Assembly (NCBI GenBank): GCA_015680685.1
Contig: MNCI01015740.1
Span: forward strand, 71,806-135,805
DNA: 64,000 nucleotides
From: Gnetum montanum
Taxonomy: Eukaryota; Streptophyta; Gnetopsida; Gnetales; Gnetaceae
Direction: 5' to 3'
The position numbers were made by a program, and so were the translations under genes. Shown here one piece after another: positions 12,476-25,101 of this stretch (positions are counted from its first letter, which is position 1; each line of letters starts with the position of its first letter). The notes beneath the pieces were generated by a model. That model saw only the letters and a list, made by a program, of their open reading frames with translations, was not told the origin of the DNA and did no database searches.

Positions 12476-13319
12476 TGATGGGATGCAATATCACATAGGT
12501 TGCGATATCGCATACATGATATCGTGTCTGCTGCGATATCGTATCCCCCGCGATATCGCGTACGCGATATTGCAGCCCACTGCCAATTCTATAAATAAGA
12601 GGTGGCTCTCGTTTCTCCATCTAGATTTAGACCATAGCTAAATTGTTGCCATTTTTCCATTCCAGAGATAGAATAATTTCCATGTGCCTGCAGTAGGAGT
12701 CTCAAAGTGAATGGATCTCTATTTGAGCGAATTGTACCTGAGCACACATTTGCGTGCGACAATAAAGATGAACTTTCTGATAAACCTTGCAGCATGTGGA
12801 ATAAGCTAAATAGGATTTAATTACTATTGAATGTTTAATTCCTTTCCCAGTTAATCTCTTCTCATCCTTAAACTCATGTTAAATGTGGAATGAGTACGAT
12901 TTAATCACAAGCATTTAACTGTGACTACTTGGTAACCCAGTAGTGTACCTAGGATCTGCGCTTAGTGATCCTGGTGGCAGTCATGCATGAAGTTCAGGAT
13001 GTGTACGGATGATTAAGAATAGATGCTCATCACACTTAGGCTAGATTAGATTCTTTTACTCTTTTCCTCCTAGCTTAGTTAACATTACTTCCCATTGCCT
13101 TTAGGAGTAGCATTAGATTGGGAACACATCATACACCTCACTCTGGACTAAACCATATGTGAAAAATAGAATACTAGTCTAGGTGGGAAGACAGTGAATT
13201 ACGACCTAAGGCTAGCTGTCTAGGTGCCACAACTAGTCCATCTACAGAGTTCAACCAGATCACGCATGAAAACGCTCGTATTCATATGGTTGAGTGTAGG
13301 GGTGCCTCACCACTCATCA
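12476..13319 (+). repeat. Family A LTR, right end of tandem array
   Basis: An 844-bp LTR from TGATGGG to CTCATCA. It has the best-preserved U3 iteron array (12486-12575), a TATA box at 12590-12597 and AATAAA at 12761-12766. No PBS follows: the next bases are B LTR sequence, so this is the outer end of the array. The 5 bases after it are CTAGT. The matching left flank is outside the window. Confidence 0.9.
12486..12575 (+). promoter_or_regulatory. CpG-rich GATATCG iteron array in U3
   Basis: Several palindromic CGATATCG-type words lie in 90 bp just upstream of the TATA box, for example around 12502, 12518, 12533, 12551 and 12564, with a CGCGTACGCG core. Decayed versions occur in the other A LTR and in both E LTRs. 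Such spacing suggests binding sites for a dimeric factor; no factor is identified. Confidence 0.55.
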
Positions 13320-13712
13320 CTAGTGATGTTCACTTGGTAACCCAATAGTGTTGACACGAGTTTGAGATATGTATAGTAAATGGGAATTGCTACTTATGTT
13401 AGAATAGTTAGTCACTAGATTAGTTAAGTAGTTAAATAGTTAATTATTAAATCTTCATTTACTCACCTAGCCTTAGAAGAAAAAATATATAAAAACACTT
13501 ATAAAAATACACATCATGTACCTTAACTTACATCTAATCAGACAAACTGATAGCATCAATGTGAGTTAGAAAGCCAACAATCACACACCCCTTTTCTTCA
13601 TAGTTTAAAGCTATAGGATAACCTAGGAACTAAGCACATAGAATTTGACTAGACTGCTAATGCACACTTGTGATTCATACGGTTGGGCATAGGGGATACA
13701 TGCTACTCATTA
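13320..13712 (+). repeat. Element B left LTR remnant
   Basis: Matches the right LTR from about 25585 onward (shared stretches include CCTAGCCTTAGAAG and TTAGTTAAG-type words). It ends CTCATTA, a C-to-T version of CTCATCA. The upstream half was displaced by the A array and is off-window. Confidence 0.82.
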
Positions 13713-13713
13713 T

Positions 13714-13731
13714 TGGTGTCATGGTCGAGGA
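13714..13731 (+). other. Primer-binding site of B, tRNA-Asp type (decayed)
   Basis: TGGTGTCATGGTCGAGGA one base after the LTR end. Confidence 0.65.
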
Positions 13732-14289
13732 CTCTAGTTTGGCTAAATGTGATGATTAGGAGTAAACTATGACTTATATAAAGACATTATTAAAATATTA
13801 AGGCATATTGATTATTTAACATTAATATAGCTTCTTCTCACCAAGGAAAATCTCCACCACATTCAGGAGAATTCAATCAATAATAAGGGACATCAAAAAA
13901 GCCCCAACAATTGAGGGTTTTCTATTCTCATCTAGATCCTTATAATCTAGGTTTCACTTTCATCCTTCATCAAGATGAAAAAAATACCCTAGAGGAACAT
14001 GGAAGGTAACATTGTGCTTCTTCTATATCAATCTATTTTCATCATGTTGATGGTTAATCTCATTAGGCTAGGTATCGTTGCACTTAATTCAGAATACAAA
14101 GTTCAAGATTACACCTACAGGGACTATCAATCCACTGATGCCTAGCAAAAGAAAGATCAGCATATAGAAGAATGATATAAGGCCTCTAAGGGTAAGAGGA
14201 CCCTAATACATTTATTCTTGCAATAGAACAAAAAGTGAAAAAATTTATTTTTTGGTGCATCCTAATACATAGATTCTCCTCCTTTCTTT

Positions 14290-16190
14290 GATGAGAAGAT
14301 CCTTAACCAAAGGTGATAGTAAACTTTGAAGAACCTTGGTGATGGAAAGACAGGGTCTCAGGACAAAAATCCTAGCTATTCATCTAAGGGCAAGGAAAAT
14401 GATCAAGAAAAATAAAAATAAAAGTAAAAGGATTAGGGTAGGGATCAAAGGAGACAAGCTAGCCAACATCATTCTCCTAGTTCTCCTTCCTCATCCTCTT
14501 CATCATCATCAAGCTTGGATAGAAGGAATAAGGGCTAAGACCAAAGGAGGAATATTTGAGACCAGGATGTAGATGAATGGTAGGATAGAGATGAACATAG
14601 ATAGCACCAAGATGATTAAGATTGAAAGCACAGATAACCATATGGGGAAGAAGAACATCATGAGGAGTGAAGGCATAGTAGAACTCATCATAGGAATCAT
14701 GGCCATGATAGGGGCCACCATGATTATCATGACTATGATGAGCCCCTATTGGCTACTAGAAACATGCTTAACATTTTAGAGGTAGTGAGAATTCTGACAA
14801 GGCATCAAAAAGATAAGCAGAATTAAAAAGTTAGATATGAATAATATTCCCATATTTGAAGGAGGATATAATTAAAATCCTCAAAATCATCTACAAACCT
14901 TTCATGATACCTATGCCTTACAAAACATAGAGAATGACTAGTAGAAGTTGAAATCATTCCCAAGGATACTCACCAAGGAAGAAGAAAGTTGATACTGATC
15001 CTTGGAGCTAGAATCCATTCGTTGATAGAGTACCATGATGGAAATATTTAATGATAAGTACTAAATGTACTATAGAGTATCCAACCTGTAGAGCTAGATC
15101 TAGGGATGAAAATAGGGAAATCATGAGTTGCTTTGTTGCACTGATGCCTAGGCCATGAATACTCCCAAAGAAAATAGCTCCACCATATTATAGATGGACT
15201 TTGAAACAAGATAAGGGAAACCCTTAGGGTTTATGTCTAAGGAAGACTTTCTAAAATGTGGGTCCATCAAATTTAAAGGCTAATATACCAGGTGTTCAAA
15301 GAAGAAGTAGAGCTAAGAAAGTGTGAAAGTATAGAGGAGCAGAATAAGGACCCCTCTATGAAAAAACAAGAGGTATGTTTCTATGACTCAAAGGGGAAGA
15401 CACTATTTGATGAAATGGTGCAAAGAAAGGCCTTTCCATTCCAAAGATCTATCACTAAGATATCATCCAAGGTGGAGAAAATGTGGGACTCAGATGAGAA
15501 GTTCTAAATAGCTCTAAAAATTACAAAGAAAAGAATTGACCAAGGGAGTAGTGGTTAAGAAAGGAGGAAGAAGAAGCATATAGAAAAGGATTAACATCAG
15601 AAAAAGGATAAAGCTATAGTGATCAAAGAGGTTGTAGATTTTGAAATAGACAATGAAGGATGTGACATATGCAACTATGAACATTCCAAGGGATGTTATC
15701 CTATTATGTTACATCTACAAGAATCTAGGGTGTATGCTCTGAATATTAAACTAGTAAGATGGAAAACACCCAGGTGGTTGCCTTATCCACAAGGCAAATA
15801 CATGTAGCAGTTCCACCAATCCATGTATTATTCCAGTGAAGCACCTTCTCAGCTTTGGAGTAATACCCATAGTGGTAACATCCATAGTCATGGGGGATAC
15901 CACCATCACAACAATAATATCTTTACACACAGTCAAATCATTATCGATACTATGTCCAAAAGCATGTATCCCCTTATGACTCATCTATCCATGCTTCTTT
16001 CTCCCACCACCACTACCCTCCAGAATATTACAGAGCACATTCTCTACGAGGAAAGTCTTTATTTCCCTTCCATCCTTTGTATCCCTTAGTAGCTCCTACA
16101 CCATCCATGACCACACCCTTGCCACCTACTCCATCTATGTAGGGGGAAATCCCATCATAGCCACAACAACAAAATGCCACGAGGGTAGTG
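14290..16190 (+). pseudogene. gag of element B
   Basis: Decayed Gag. Order: a Ser-rich, then Arg/Asp/His-rich N-terminal part (14430-14740); EPLLATRNM (about 14740-14766), matching the same motif in E; a retrotransposon-gag region (14850-15290); a charged helical segment (15292-15507); a compact Cys/His motif CDICNYEHSKGC (about 15664-15699); and a Pro/Tyr/Gln-rich tail with YYVQKHVSP (about 15945) and PSMQGEIPSQPQ (near 16130). Stops are frequent. The start codon cannot be fixed. Confidence 0.72.
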
Positions 16191-16429
16191 AATTTACATC
16201 TAGATATTCATCCAAGTAGTTCTAACAAAAACCTCATAAGAAATCATTATTCATAACAAGTAGGCCTATGAAACCCTTGCAGACATTTGTTGATGTTAAC
16301 CCTACCTCTTCTATATTTGAAAGTACCCTTGAGCCACCCTTAAATCAAAGGATCCCCAATGTCCATATTGTTAGGTTGATCCATGTAGTCACAGAATAAA
16401 AAAGGTTTGACCACCTTCCTAGAAAATGA

Positions 16430-19400
16430 TTCGATCCTAGGAGTCCCCTCATTTATTTGCAAATTGTAGGAAATGATCCATGTAATGTTCTATTGGACTC
16501 AGGTTTCAATGTAAACTTAATCTCCCAAAAAATGTACAAGACCTAGAACCTACCACCTCTCAAGAAGAGTAACATCATATTAGAGTTGGCAAATTAGTCC
16601 ATCACTATTCCTTTGGGGCTAGTGGAGGATATTATGACCACCATTAATAGATGATCCTACCCTATAAATTTACTTATGATTCATGTGAAGAATTATAAGG
16701 GGAACTTTCCTATCATTATGGGAAGGGCATGATTGAGTACTATAGATGTTAAAATGGGGATTCGAGACCTTTCCTTAGAAATTTTTAAAAAACATGAATT
16801 TGGCAAAGTAGAGAAGAACAGGGTTCCATGCATCACATATAGCGACATAGGATGTCATTATATGCAAAGAATATGGACAGTAAAGAAAACATTAATCCAA
16901 GCATGTAATTAGTATTTCAAAATAGTAGTTATTAAGAAGTAACTATATGTAGTATCCACAAAACAAGAAGGTATCCAATTGTTGATAACAAATCATCAAG
17001 ATGAATCCATCATATGCATGGGATTATTGGAAAGCCTCATGAGCACTTATATTGAGAACATGAATGAAATGGAGTAACTCCATCATCAACTCATTCACAC
17101 ATAACATGAAATGGATTAGGAAGAGTTGAAAATCCTTGATCACTTCAAGAAAGAGCCATTTGAACAAAAGCTTTACCACCAACTTTAGAATATGCTTTTT
17201 TCAATAATGGCAAGTCGGTAATCATCAATACCAATCTTGCTCCAAAACAAAAATAGAAACTATTGAAGGTGGTGAACAAATGGTCAATAATCTTTTCTTG
17301 TCCATATCATGAACTTACTAGGATATATTTGTGGATTTGATAGTACTACATCTATATAGACTCTTCCATCAAGTCCAAGGTAACTACAATGAAGGTTGAA
17401 CCCAAAATTAAAGTAAGTTGTTAAGGAGGAAGTAGAAAAAATTCTTAAGGCTAGGTTCATCTATCTAATTGTGGATAGCAAAGCCCACTCATGATTGTAC
17501 ACAAGAAAGAGGGGAAGTAGAGAGTCTACATAGATTTCTAGTTGTTGAACATGGCAACTTTTAAGGTTCATTTTTCATTATCATTTGTTAACCAAGTGTT
17601 GGATATCATAGTAGGACATTACTATTATAGATTTCTAAATGATTATATTGACTATAACCAAATTCAAATTGCATCATAAGACCAAGTAAAGCCACATTTA
17701 CAAGTCCCTGGGAAACTTTTGCATACAAAAAGATATCCTTTGGCCTATGCAATGCTCATGCTACCTTCCAATGTTTCATTCTTAGCATATTTTAATAGCA
17801 AATTGGTAGTGGGATAGAAGTCTTCATGGATAAATTCTCTACCTATGATACCACATTTGAGTAAGCCTTGAATTAGCTTGAGCGAGTACTTTAATGATGC
17901 ATGGAGACTAACTTGAAGCCCAATTGACAAAAAAGCTATTTGATGGTCAAAAAAGGCATAGTGTTGGAACACCAAATTTTAGAAAAAGAGATTGAGGTGG
18001 ATCTAAGAAAAAGTACAAGTCATTTAAAAAATCACTAGGCAACATGAAACGATGAAAGATATAGGGTTATTCCTTGGCCATATTGGTTATTATCGATGGT
18101 TCATAAAGAACTTTTCAAAAATTGCTAAGTTATTGGTTGAGCTCACAAAGAAGGATGCACCATTCAACTATACCAAGGAATGTGAGTTATCATTCTAGCA
18201 ATTAAAAGAAAAGTTCATAGAGATTCCAATTCTACATGCTCCTGATTAGTTAGGAACCTTTTACATCATGACAGATACATCCAATTATGTCTTGGGGGCT
18301 ATGCTCACACAATTGGATGACTAGAAAGATTCTTAATACATCCATTATGGAAACTAAATCAGGTCATAGTGTATAGTTGAACTACACCACCATGGAGAAG
18401 AATGTCATGATGGTGGTGTACACCTTAGAAAATTTCAAGCACTATGTGCTTGGATATTAAATTTTTGTGCACATAAATCATAGTGCCATTAGGTTCCTCA
18501 TGAACAAACCAATAGTGAGCCCCTATGCCATATGGTGGTTAGTAATTCTACAAGAGTTAAATCTTACAATGGTGGATAGACATCAAACCAAAAACATGGT
18601 TGTCAACCAATTGTCTCGGTTATGATGGAAAAGTGAAGAGGACAAGGGACTTATATCTTATCAATTTTGAAATAAACTCCTCTTTGCAAAAGGTATTGAA
18701 GTTCAAAATCCTAAAGGTCCTAACTAGTATAAGAAATTTTTTTTCTATCTACTCACTTAGGAGATGCCTCAGGAATGGGAAAACAAGAAGAAACAATAGT
18801 TTCTTCATCAAGCCAAACATTACGTGAAGATCAAGAGCAACCTTTACAAGGTTTGTGTCAATGGCTTGCTACGATGGTGTGTACCCAATACTAATCAAAT
18901 TCAGATCCTCCAAGATGCTCATGAGGCTCCTTGTGATGATCATTACATAGGAAGAAGGAAAGCCATAAAAATCCTCATGGCAAGATACTACTAGCCCACA
19001 ATCTTTAGGAACATCCATCATTGCTTCCATTCATGTAGCACTACCAACAAGATGGAGGATAACTGTATAGATAAAAGGGTCCAAAAAGTGGATCCAACTA
19101 CTAGATCCTTTCGATCTTTAGGGCATTAACTTCATGGGGCCCATTAATCCTATGTCTAATGAAAAGGCATATATCATCATAGTTGTTGACTACTACACCA
19201 AATGGACCAAAGCTATAGCCATCACTAATTGCTCATCCTTGGCTACAACAAGATTTTTTTAGCAAAGTGTGGTAAATAGGTTGACATGCCAAGGGTACTT
19301 ATTGATGATAATGGAACTCATTTCACATGTGCTACCTTTTGAAAACTAATGCAATGCTTAGGGGTAGAACATAAATTGACAACCCCATATTACCACTAAG

Positions 19401-19990
19401 CTAATGGTCAAGTTGAAGTCACTAATAGCGGAATAACTAGAATACTAACATGCACCATTAGTAAATATGGAGAAAACTAGAGCACAAAACTCAACGATGC
19501 TCTATGGATCTATCAATCCACTTGGAAACTTCCTATTGGTTATTCTCCCTATGAATTAGTGTACAAAAGATTACCAAACCTTTCAATTCAAGCAGAGCTT
19601 TGTACACTTTCAATGGCTTGTGAACTTGATCTCAATTTAAGTTTAGCATGAAAGGAGTGTTTGATGACATTGAATATGATAGATGAAAATTGATAAGTAG
19701 TCCTATCAATGAATGAGATGCACAAGGCACATGCTAAACAATGCCATGACTCACGCATAAGGAAAGTTAATTTTTAACTAGGAGATAAGGTTCTTCACTA
19801 GAACCCCATGCATGTACCATAATGGATGAAATTTCAAACACTATGGGAAGGACCTTATATCATTCATGCAGCTTTTTCTTTTGAGACCATGAAAATTTAC
19901 CATCCTTTAAGCCTAGATAAAAGGTTGCTAGTCAATATCTAACAAATAAGACCTTTCCTAGAGACTTGCATAACCAATAACATGAACACC
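16430..19990 (+). pseudogene. pol of element B (protease, RT, RNase H, integrase)
   Basis: Protease: LLDSGFNVNLISQKM near 16490-16535, with DSG at the active-site position. A Cys-bearing linker follows (16800-16930). RT: the conserved KWRxCIDFRLLN segment appears at 17515-17550 with TGG to TAG, TGC to TAC and an Arg codon to TAG. The catalytic box reads FMDKF (17823-17837), with the second Asp replaced by Lys. RNase H: NHSAIRFLMNK near 18475-18510. Integrase: FMGPINPMSNEKAYIIIVVDYYTKW near 19130-19210, DDNGTHF near 19305-19325, and ANGQVEVTN near 19400. The C-terminus ends near 19990. It is inactive. Confidence 0.85.
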
Positions 19991-22085
19991 TTCATAGATA
20001 GATAGATACATTCTATTTTTCAAATCTCCTTCTTTTAACACAGTCATGGAAGAGATGGCCACTCATGTTAACATTCTATGCAAGTTATTCAATTCTTCAA
20101 ATTTTTGTTTTACATAATTTTTCATATGTTTTCAATTTTATTGAATATTTTACAACTTTTATATATTTTACTTCATTTTTTTCCTCTTATGTGTTGTTTT
20201 GTTTCATTTTGTTTTGTATTGTTTATATGAAATCTTGAGTTTTTGTCATGATTGCTACTACTTCTAGAAGTTAATTAGGGAAATATTTAATGTACTATTA
20301 AGATTAATTGTTAAATAAATATATATTATCTTGGGATATATCCTCAATTAGCTTATCATTAATTTTTTGATGATATTAGGTAGTGAGTCCATGACATCCA
20401 TCCATTCCATCCAACTTTATGAGGCTCTTCATTCTAGAAGCATGAGGTTCTTCATTAATTAAAACTTAAAGTACTTAATGATTTTGATACTTAATAGGCT
20501 TGGAATGGACCAAGTCGAGGGACAAGGGTGTGACTTCAAGGGGATTTATTATCTATTATTCTTAACATCCTTCTTGAGTTTTATGATCCTTCTTCATGGG
20601 TCTCTCAGCACTCCTACTATTGACTATAATAGAAAGCATATCTTTGCATGCATGATTCCCATGATAATAAAAATAAAACAACAACAAAAAACATGGAAAT
20701 TCAAAACACATCCCTTACAAAAAATAATGGACTACAAGCACTAGTTATGAGGCTATAAAGACATGTTACTCATGCCTAAAAGCATCACTCTAACTAAGGC
20801 CCTTCTTATCTTCATGCTTCTTTTTTTTATTTTGTTGGAGTGGTGGTTGTCCTTTGGATATTATTATGAATTCTCAATGTTCAAAGGGTTAGGATATGGC
20901 AATGTGAAGTCACTAAATGTGGATGGAATTAGTCTTCACTAAGGATGGGATAGTATCAAATTATCTTAATCACACATTCCACAAAGACTTCATGTAACTA
21001 GGCTCATAACCTCTTATGACACACATACCCTCTCATCATTCTAACCTCATCATTATCAATCACCTCACTTCCTTCTATCATTATCAATTAATGTATTAGT
21101 TATGCAAGTGACATAATCCTTTGATGATCTCTCATATGAATTTAAATTTTAACTTATAATGGCCATTAATCATCCTTGGTACCTACAAACTCCTTGTGAT
21201 GAAAGCATGCAACAACAGCATCAACATGAGCCTACTTTGGGAAGGATCCACTTGCATGTCCTTTAGCCTCTTTGAGTTAAACCTCATATCCCTTAGTTAG
21301 TTGTGCACATGATCTCTTCCACTAACATTTCAAACATCCAATTTGCATTATCGTAGCAATCTTAATTCAATCAAATCTAATTTTTTTTCCTTTTCCAAAA
21401 AATTTAATACCCTCTTTTATGTTTTTATCATCCTTCCATATTTTTCTATCTTTCATTGGGATCTTATTTCATTCCCAAAATCTTCGAAAATTCCTTGATT
21501 TTATAATGTAAAAAATTGGCTTGAATAATTGTGTTGACATAGCATAAAAATTCTATAAATAGCTGTACTAGTTAGCTATTTTTCGAACAATTACTTTCAG
21601 ATGCTAGAATTTTTTCATTTTTCAAAGCCCAAAAAACCTTCTAAGTGTCATAACTCTTACACCATTCACCCAATTAACCTCATTCTTTGATCCTCTAGCT
21701 ATCGAAGGTAAGCTTTACATCATGGAGGCCATAAACCTTTGGTTTTTTTTTTTAAGAAAAGTTTTTTAGATTTTCCTAAATCCCCTAGGGTTTATCCATT
21801 AAAATAATATTAAATTAATAATCCTAAGTGGATCAACCTTCATAAACAAACTCTAGTAGCAAATAATTAAAATAATATTTCCTACCAAGATCACAAACAA
21901 GCCTAATTATAACCTGATCTAATAAGAAAGGTATTAAAAGAATTGAGATTTATAAAGTAAAAAGCTAATCTTGGGTTACATTTGTGATTACAAATGATGC
22001 TAAAGAGATTATTGCAAGTAGGAGGCTCTTCCTATCCTAGGGAGAAGTAATCACAAGGAGAAAGGAGCTAATAATAGCAATCACA
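19991..22085 (+). other. Element B spacer between pol and ORF3
   Basis: AT-rich, with no supported gene. It is collinear with the D spacer on the minus strand: shared stretches include the CATGACATCCATCCATTC-type stretch near 20390 and GGGAAGGATCCACTTGCAT near 21240. A PPT-like AGTCATGGAAG follows integrase at 20042. A TATA box lies at 21554-21561. Confidence 0.65.
21554..21561 (+). promoter_or_regulatory. Internal TATA box upstream of ORF3 in B
   Basis: TATAAATA in the context TTCTATAAATAGCTG, about 525 bp ahead of the presumed ORF3 start. D and F have a TATA box at the equivalent place. Unlike in D and F, I do not see B's LTR words repeated around it. Confidence 0.45.
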
Positions 22086-24885
22086 ATAGCTCCAAGAGCA
22101 AGTAGCCAAAGTAACACATGCAACAAAACCTATTCAAGAAGAGCCTGAGGTGGAATTTTTCCAACATATTTCTACCATAGAGACCAGATAGTCTAGGCAA
22201 AATAAAGCTCCCAATCCAAGGCCTAACCTCAAAGTCATTCTCATGGAGACTTACCTAGAGAAAATCTGAACCAAGGAGATTGAGAGTTCTATTCTCCAAG
22301 AATTAAACTTTGGATCCTTCTTAGAGTTGGTGTCAAAAGATATCTACATCCAATTACAAGGGTCTTCTATGTAGTCCATTCTCTCCACCAATGGAGAATG
22401 GTACTTAGTACAGACTTATCTCTTCTAGAATAACCAATAGGGAGAAACATCTATAAAGATCAAACATATCACAATCTCCTGATTTGTTGAAGTCATCATG
22501 GAGGTCCTTAGTGTGATTGACATCAAGGAAAAGTTGGTAGAGATTTTGATCCAAGCAAACCCTGAAGCCAAAAAGGAATGGGTCCAGCATTACTATGGGA
22601 TGGACTGTAAGGAGTACAATGCACTCACCAAGGTGAAATTAGCATACTTCAAAATTATTTCCTACCACCTAAATCCAATGGTGAGGCCAAAATAGGTAAC
22701 TACCTTCTCTACCTATGTGTGCAATGCTATGAGTGAAAAATTCCCTATTAACCTTCCCCAACTAATCTACTTGGAGATAGAGTAGCATTTCAAGGAGAAT
22801 AAGTAGGTAAGAATGATGCTTCTCTTTCCATGTCTAATCAAAAAATTATGTAAGAGGAGGACATAGCATGATATGCTTATGATATGATTCATCATACTCC
22901 TGCCACATCATGGTAATAGATGATGAAGGATAAGGTAGTAACCAAGCTACAAAAAGAGGAGAGGCCACCACCTCCACCACCTGCAACACTAAAGACCATC
23001 CCAAAAGCACTTGTAGCTATAGAAAGGCTCCAAAAACTCTGTGAGTAGGAACTATAGTACAAAAAGGCTTAACAAGTGGTGGGGAATGATTAGTTTATTG
23101 TGCAATCCTAAGCCATCTTAATGAGATCACAAGGATCATTAATTTTCTAGATCAAAAAACCACCCCACTATTCTTAGCACAAAGAGACTAGGCACCTACA
23201 AGGATAAAATCCAAGTGCTCAAGAAGTTACAGTATCCATGCTTAGATAAACATTTCTCAAGATTTCATGAAATGTTGTAACTTTCTTAATCTAATTGGAG
23301 GAAGGCAAGGGGGTGACTATTTTGGTATTACAACACAAAGGATAGGAGATAATAGCAGAGGTGGTGGCTAACATGGTAGCTAAAGCCCTGAACATCCCTA
23401 TAGTAGTTGTGCTAGACATTGCTACAATGGTGGATATCCAAATGTCCATAGGAGTAGGGAGTGGTCGGCTAAGCGTTGCCTAACATGAAGAAGTATTAGA
23501 ATGACTAGTGGGAGCTAGGCAACTGCTTCAAGATATCTTTAATATTTTGGATGAAATCATTGCTATCCAATTGAAGCTTCTTCAAATAAAATGAAAACTC
23601 CTCATCACCAATGCCTAGCTGAAGGTAGCCACCACTGAGAACCAACAATTAATTGCTAAGGTTGTGGAGTTGTAGGCCCATCTCTCTAACTCTATTATTC
23701 TTAGACTAGACCTCATAAGGGATGAAGCTTTTCAAAAACTTCAACATAGATTATGAGAGGCTAAGAATGTGAAGGATGTAGTGATCTTTGATGCATCTTT
23801 ATTAGCAGCCATGACCTTCAACACTAATAAGGACTTGTCACAAGTTTGCAAGGAAAACTTGGTCTTAACCAAATATAATCATTACCTAAAAAATGTTGAG
23901 CAACAGAAGGACCAGATGATCAAATTCATTCGCCAACAATAGGAGCAGATAGCTAAGGTTAAACTTAATTTAAGAAGGATAGTAGCTAAGAACAAAAATC
24001 TTTCAATAAATAATGTTCATGGACTTTGTCAAAAAGTAGCCACTAAGGTAGTTGCCTAGAAAAATAAGGCCAAAAAATTTGAATGAATAAAGAATCATTA
24101 TAGGGACTAGGTTGGACTCCTTAAGGAGGTTAACGAGAAGGAGATCTAATTGGCAAAGATGAAGATGAATGAGGCCCTTCAGCAACTCAAAGAAAGAGGT
24201 GATGTATGGTAGCCAATCATTAATAGACTAAAAATGTACAATAAAGTAGAAATCTTCCTAAAGGAGTTCTAGATTGAGAAGATGATGGAATACATAAAGC
24301 TTACTAACCTTTGCTATGCAAACCTAGGTATGTTGACAGCTGGGAGATCAAGGACAAAATTGGAGAAAGAAGTGACAAATTTCTACCTCTTGTATAAGGT
24401 AGATTTTAAGCATCATAAGGAGATCAAGCAGTAGTTGGAGACAACCAATGCTAAGCTTGAAGTTCTCAGGAGCAAATTCACTAATCAATGATCTATTGCA
24501 AAGGACCTATCCATAATGATGAATTACTACCATGAATAGCAGAACCTAGTAAAGATGTTTAATATCAAATGTAAATAATTTGGAGCATGGTTTTTCAACA
24601 TGAAAGAATTGTTTCCTTCGTTGCCATGCCTATGGGACATCCCCATACTAGCCCACATTGATGAAGCCACATGGATTACCTATGATCCACATGACAAAGA
24701 GAAGAAAATGAAAGCATTATTATATGCTTTCAAACTTCCATCAAAAGTAGCAGCAACAGTAACTTAGCCTCAGCTGCCTCCACCACCACTAGCATTGGAA
24801 CTATAAGAAGGATCTTCAACATCATAAGAGCCTCCACCTCCAAGAATTGTTTAGGAATTCACCCCATCTTCAGCAACTTAGGTAT
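22086..24885 (+). pseudogene. ORF3 of element B (plant-transposon-protein-like domain plus coiled coil)
   Basis: A third ORF after pol, at the place of the env-like ORF in Athila elements. The start appears as ATA followed by GCTCCA at 22086, where D has ATG GCA CCA, so the start codon is probably lost by G-to-A. The N-terminal region includes EWYL near 22400 and a segment (22498-22695) with KEYNALTKVKLAYFK that matches D and F. The rest (23000-24885) is Lys/Glu/Leu/Gln-rich and coiled-coil-like, ending in a Pro-rich piece near 24770-24800. Stops are numerous. Function is unknown; a structural or regulatory role is possible. Confidence 0.65.
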
Positions 24886-25101
24886 ACCTACTAAAATTTT
24901 TGTAAAGTGTTCAATTTTTTTTGTAATGGACACTAATTTTTGTAATCCCTTATAATCTAGCACTCAAAGTTAGTAGAGTTAGTTAATTAGTCTATCTATT
25001 TTTTTGATAGTTAATAAATTCCATAATTTTCCAAATTTTATAAGAAGCTCGATCCTACTTTTGTTTACTCAAGGATGAGTTTTCAATCAATCATGGGGGT
25101 A

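Larger units (their letters stand above)
7219..13319 (+). mobile_element. Family A element, copy 2 (pol-less gag-only)
   Basis: LTR (7219-8035), PBS, gag (8177-10569), spacer (10570-12475) and LTR (12476-13319). Like copy 1 it has no pol. The first 260 bases of the two gag genes differ at nine places, six of them C/T or G/A. Together with copy 1 it forms a three-LTR tandem array, as expected from unequal recombination between LTRs. The array sits inside the left LTR of element B: 13320 onward resumes B's LTR. Confidence 0.88.

Noticed and set aside
12486-12575. GATATCG array as CRISPR or satellite
   Set aside because: Spacing is irregular, it is confined to U3 of LTRs, and no cas or satellite context exists.
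13714-13731. Possible tRNA gene pieces at the PBS sites
   Set aside because: Only 18-base matches to a tRNA 3' end directly after LTRs; no cloverleaf.
14509-14730. Met/Ile-rich minus frame in element B
   Set aside because: Antisense shadow of the Asp/His/Arg-rich gag region of B.
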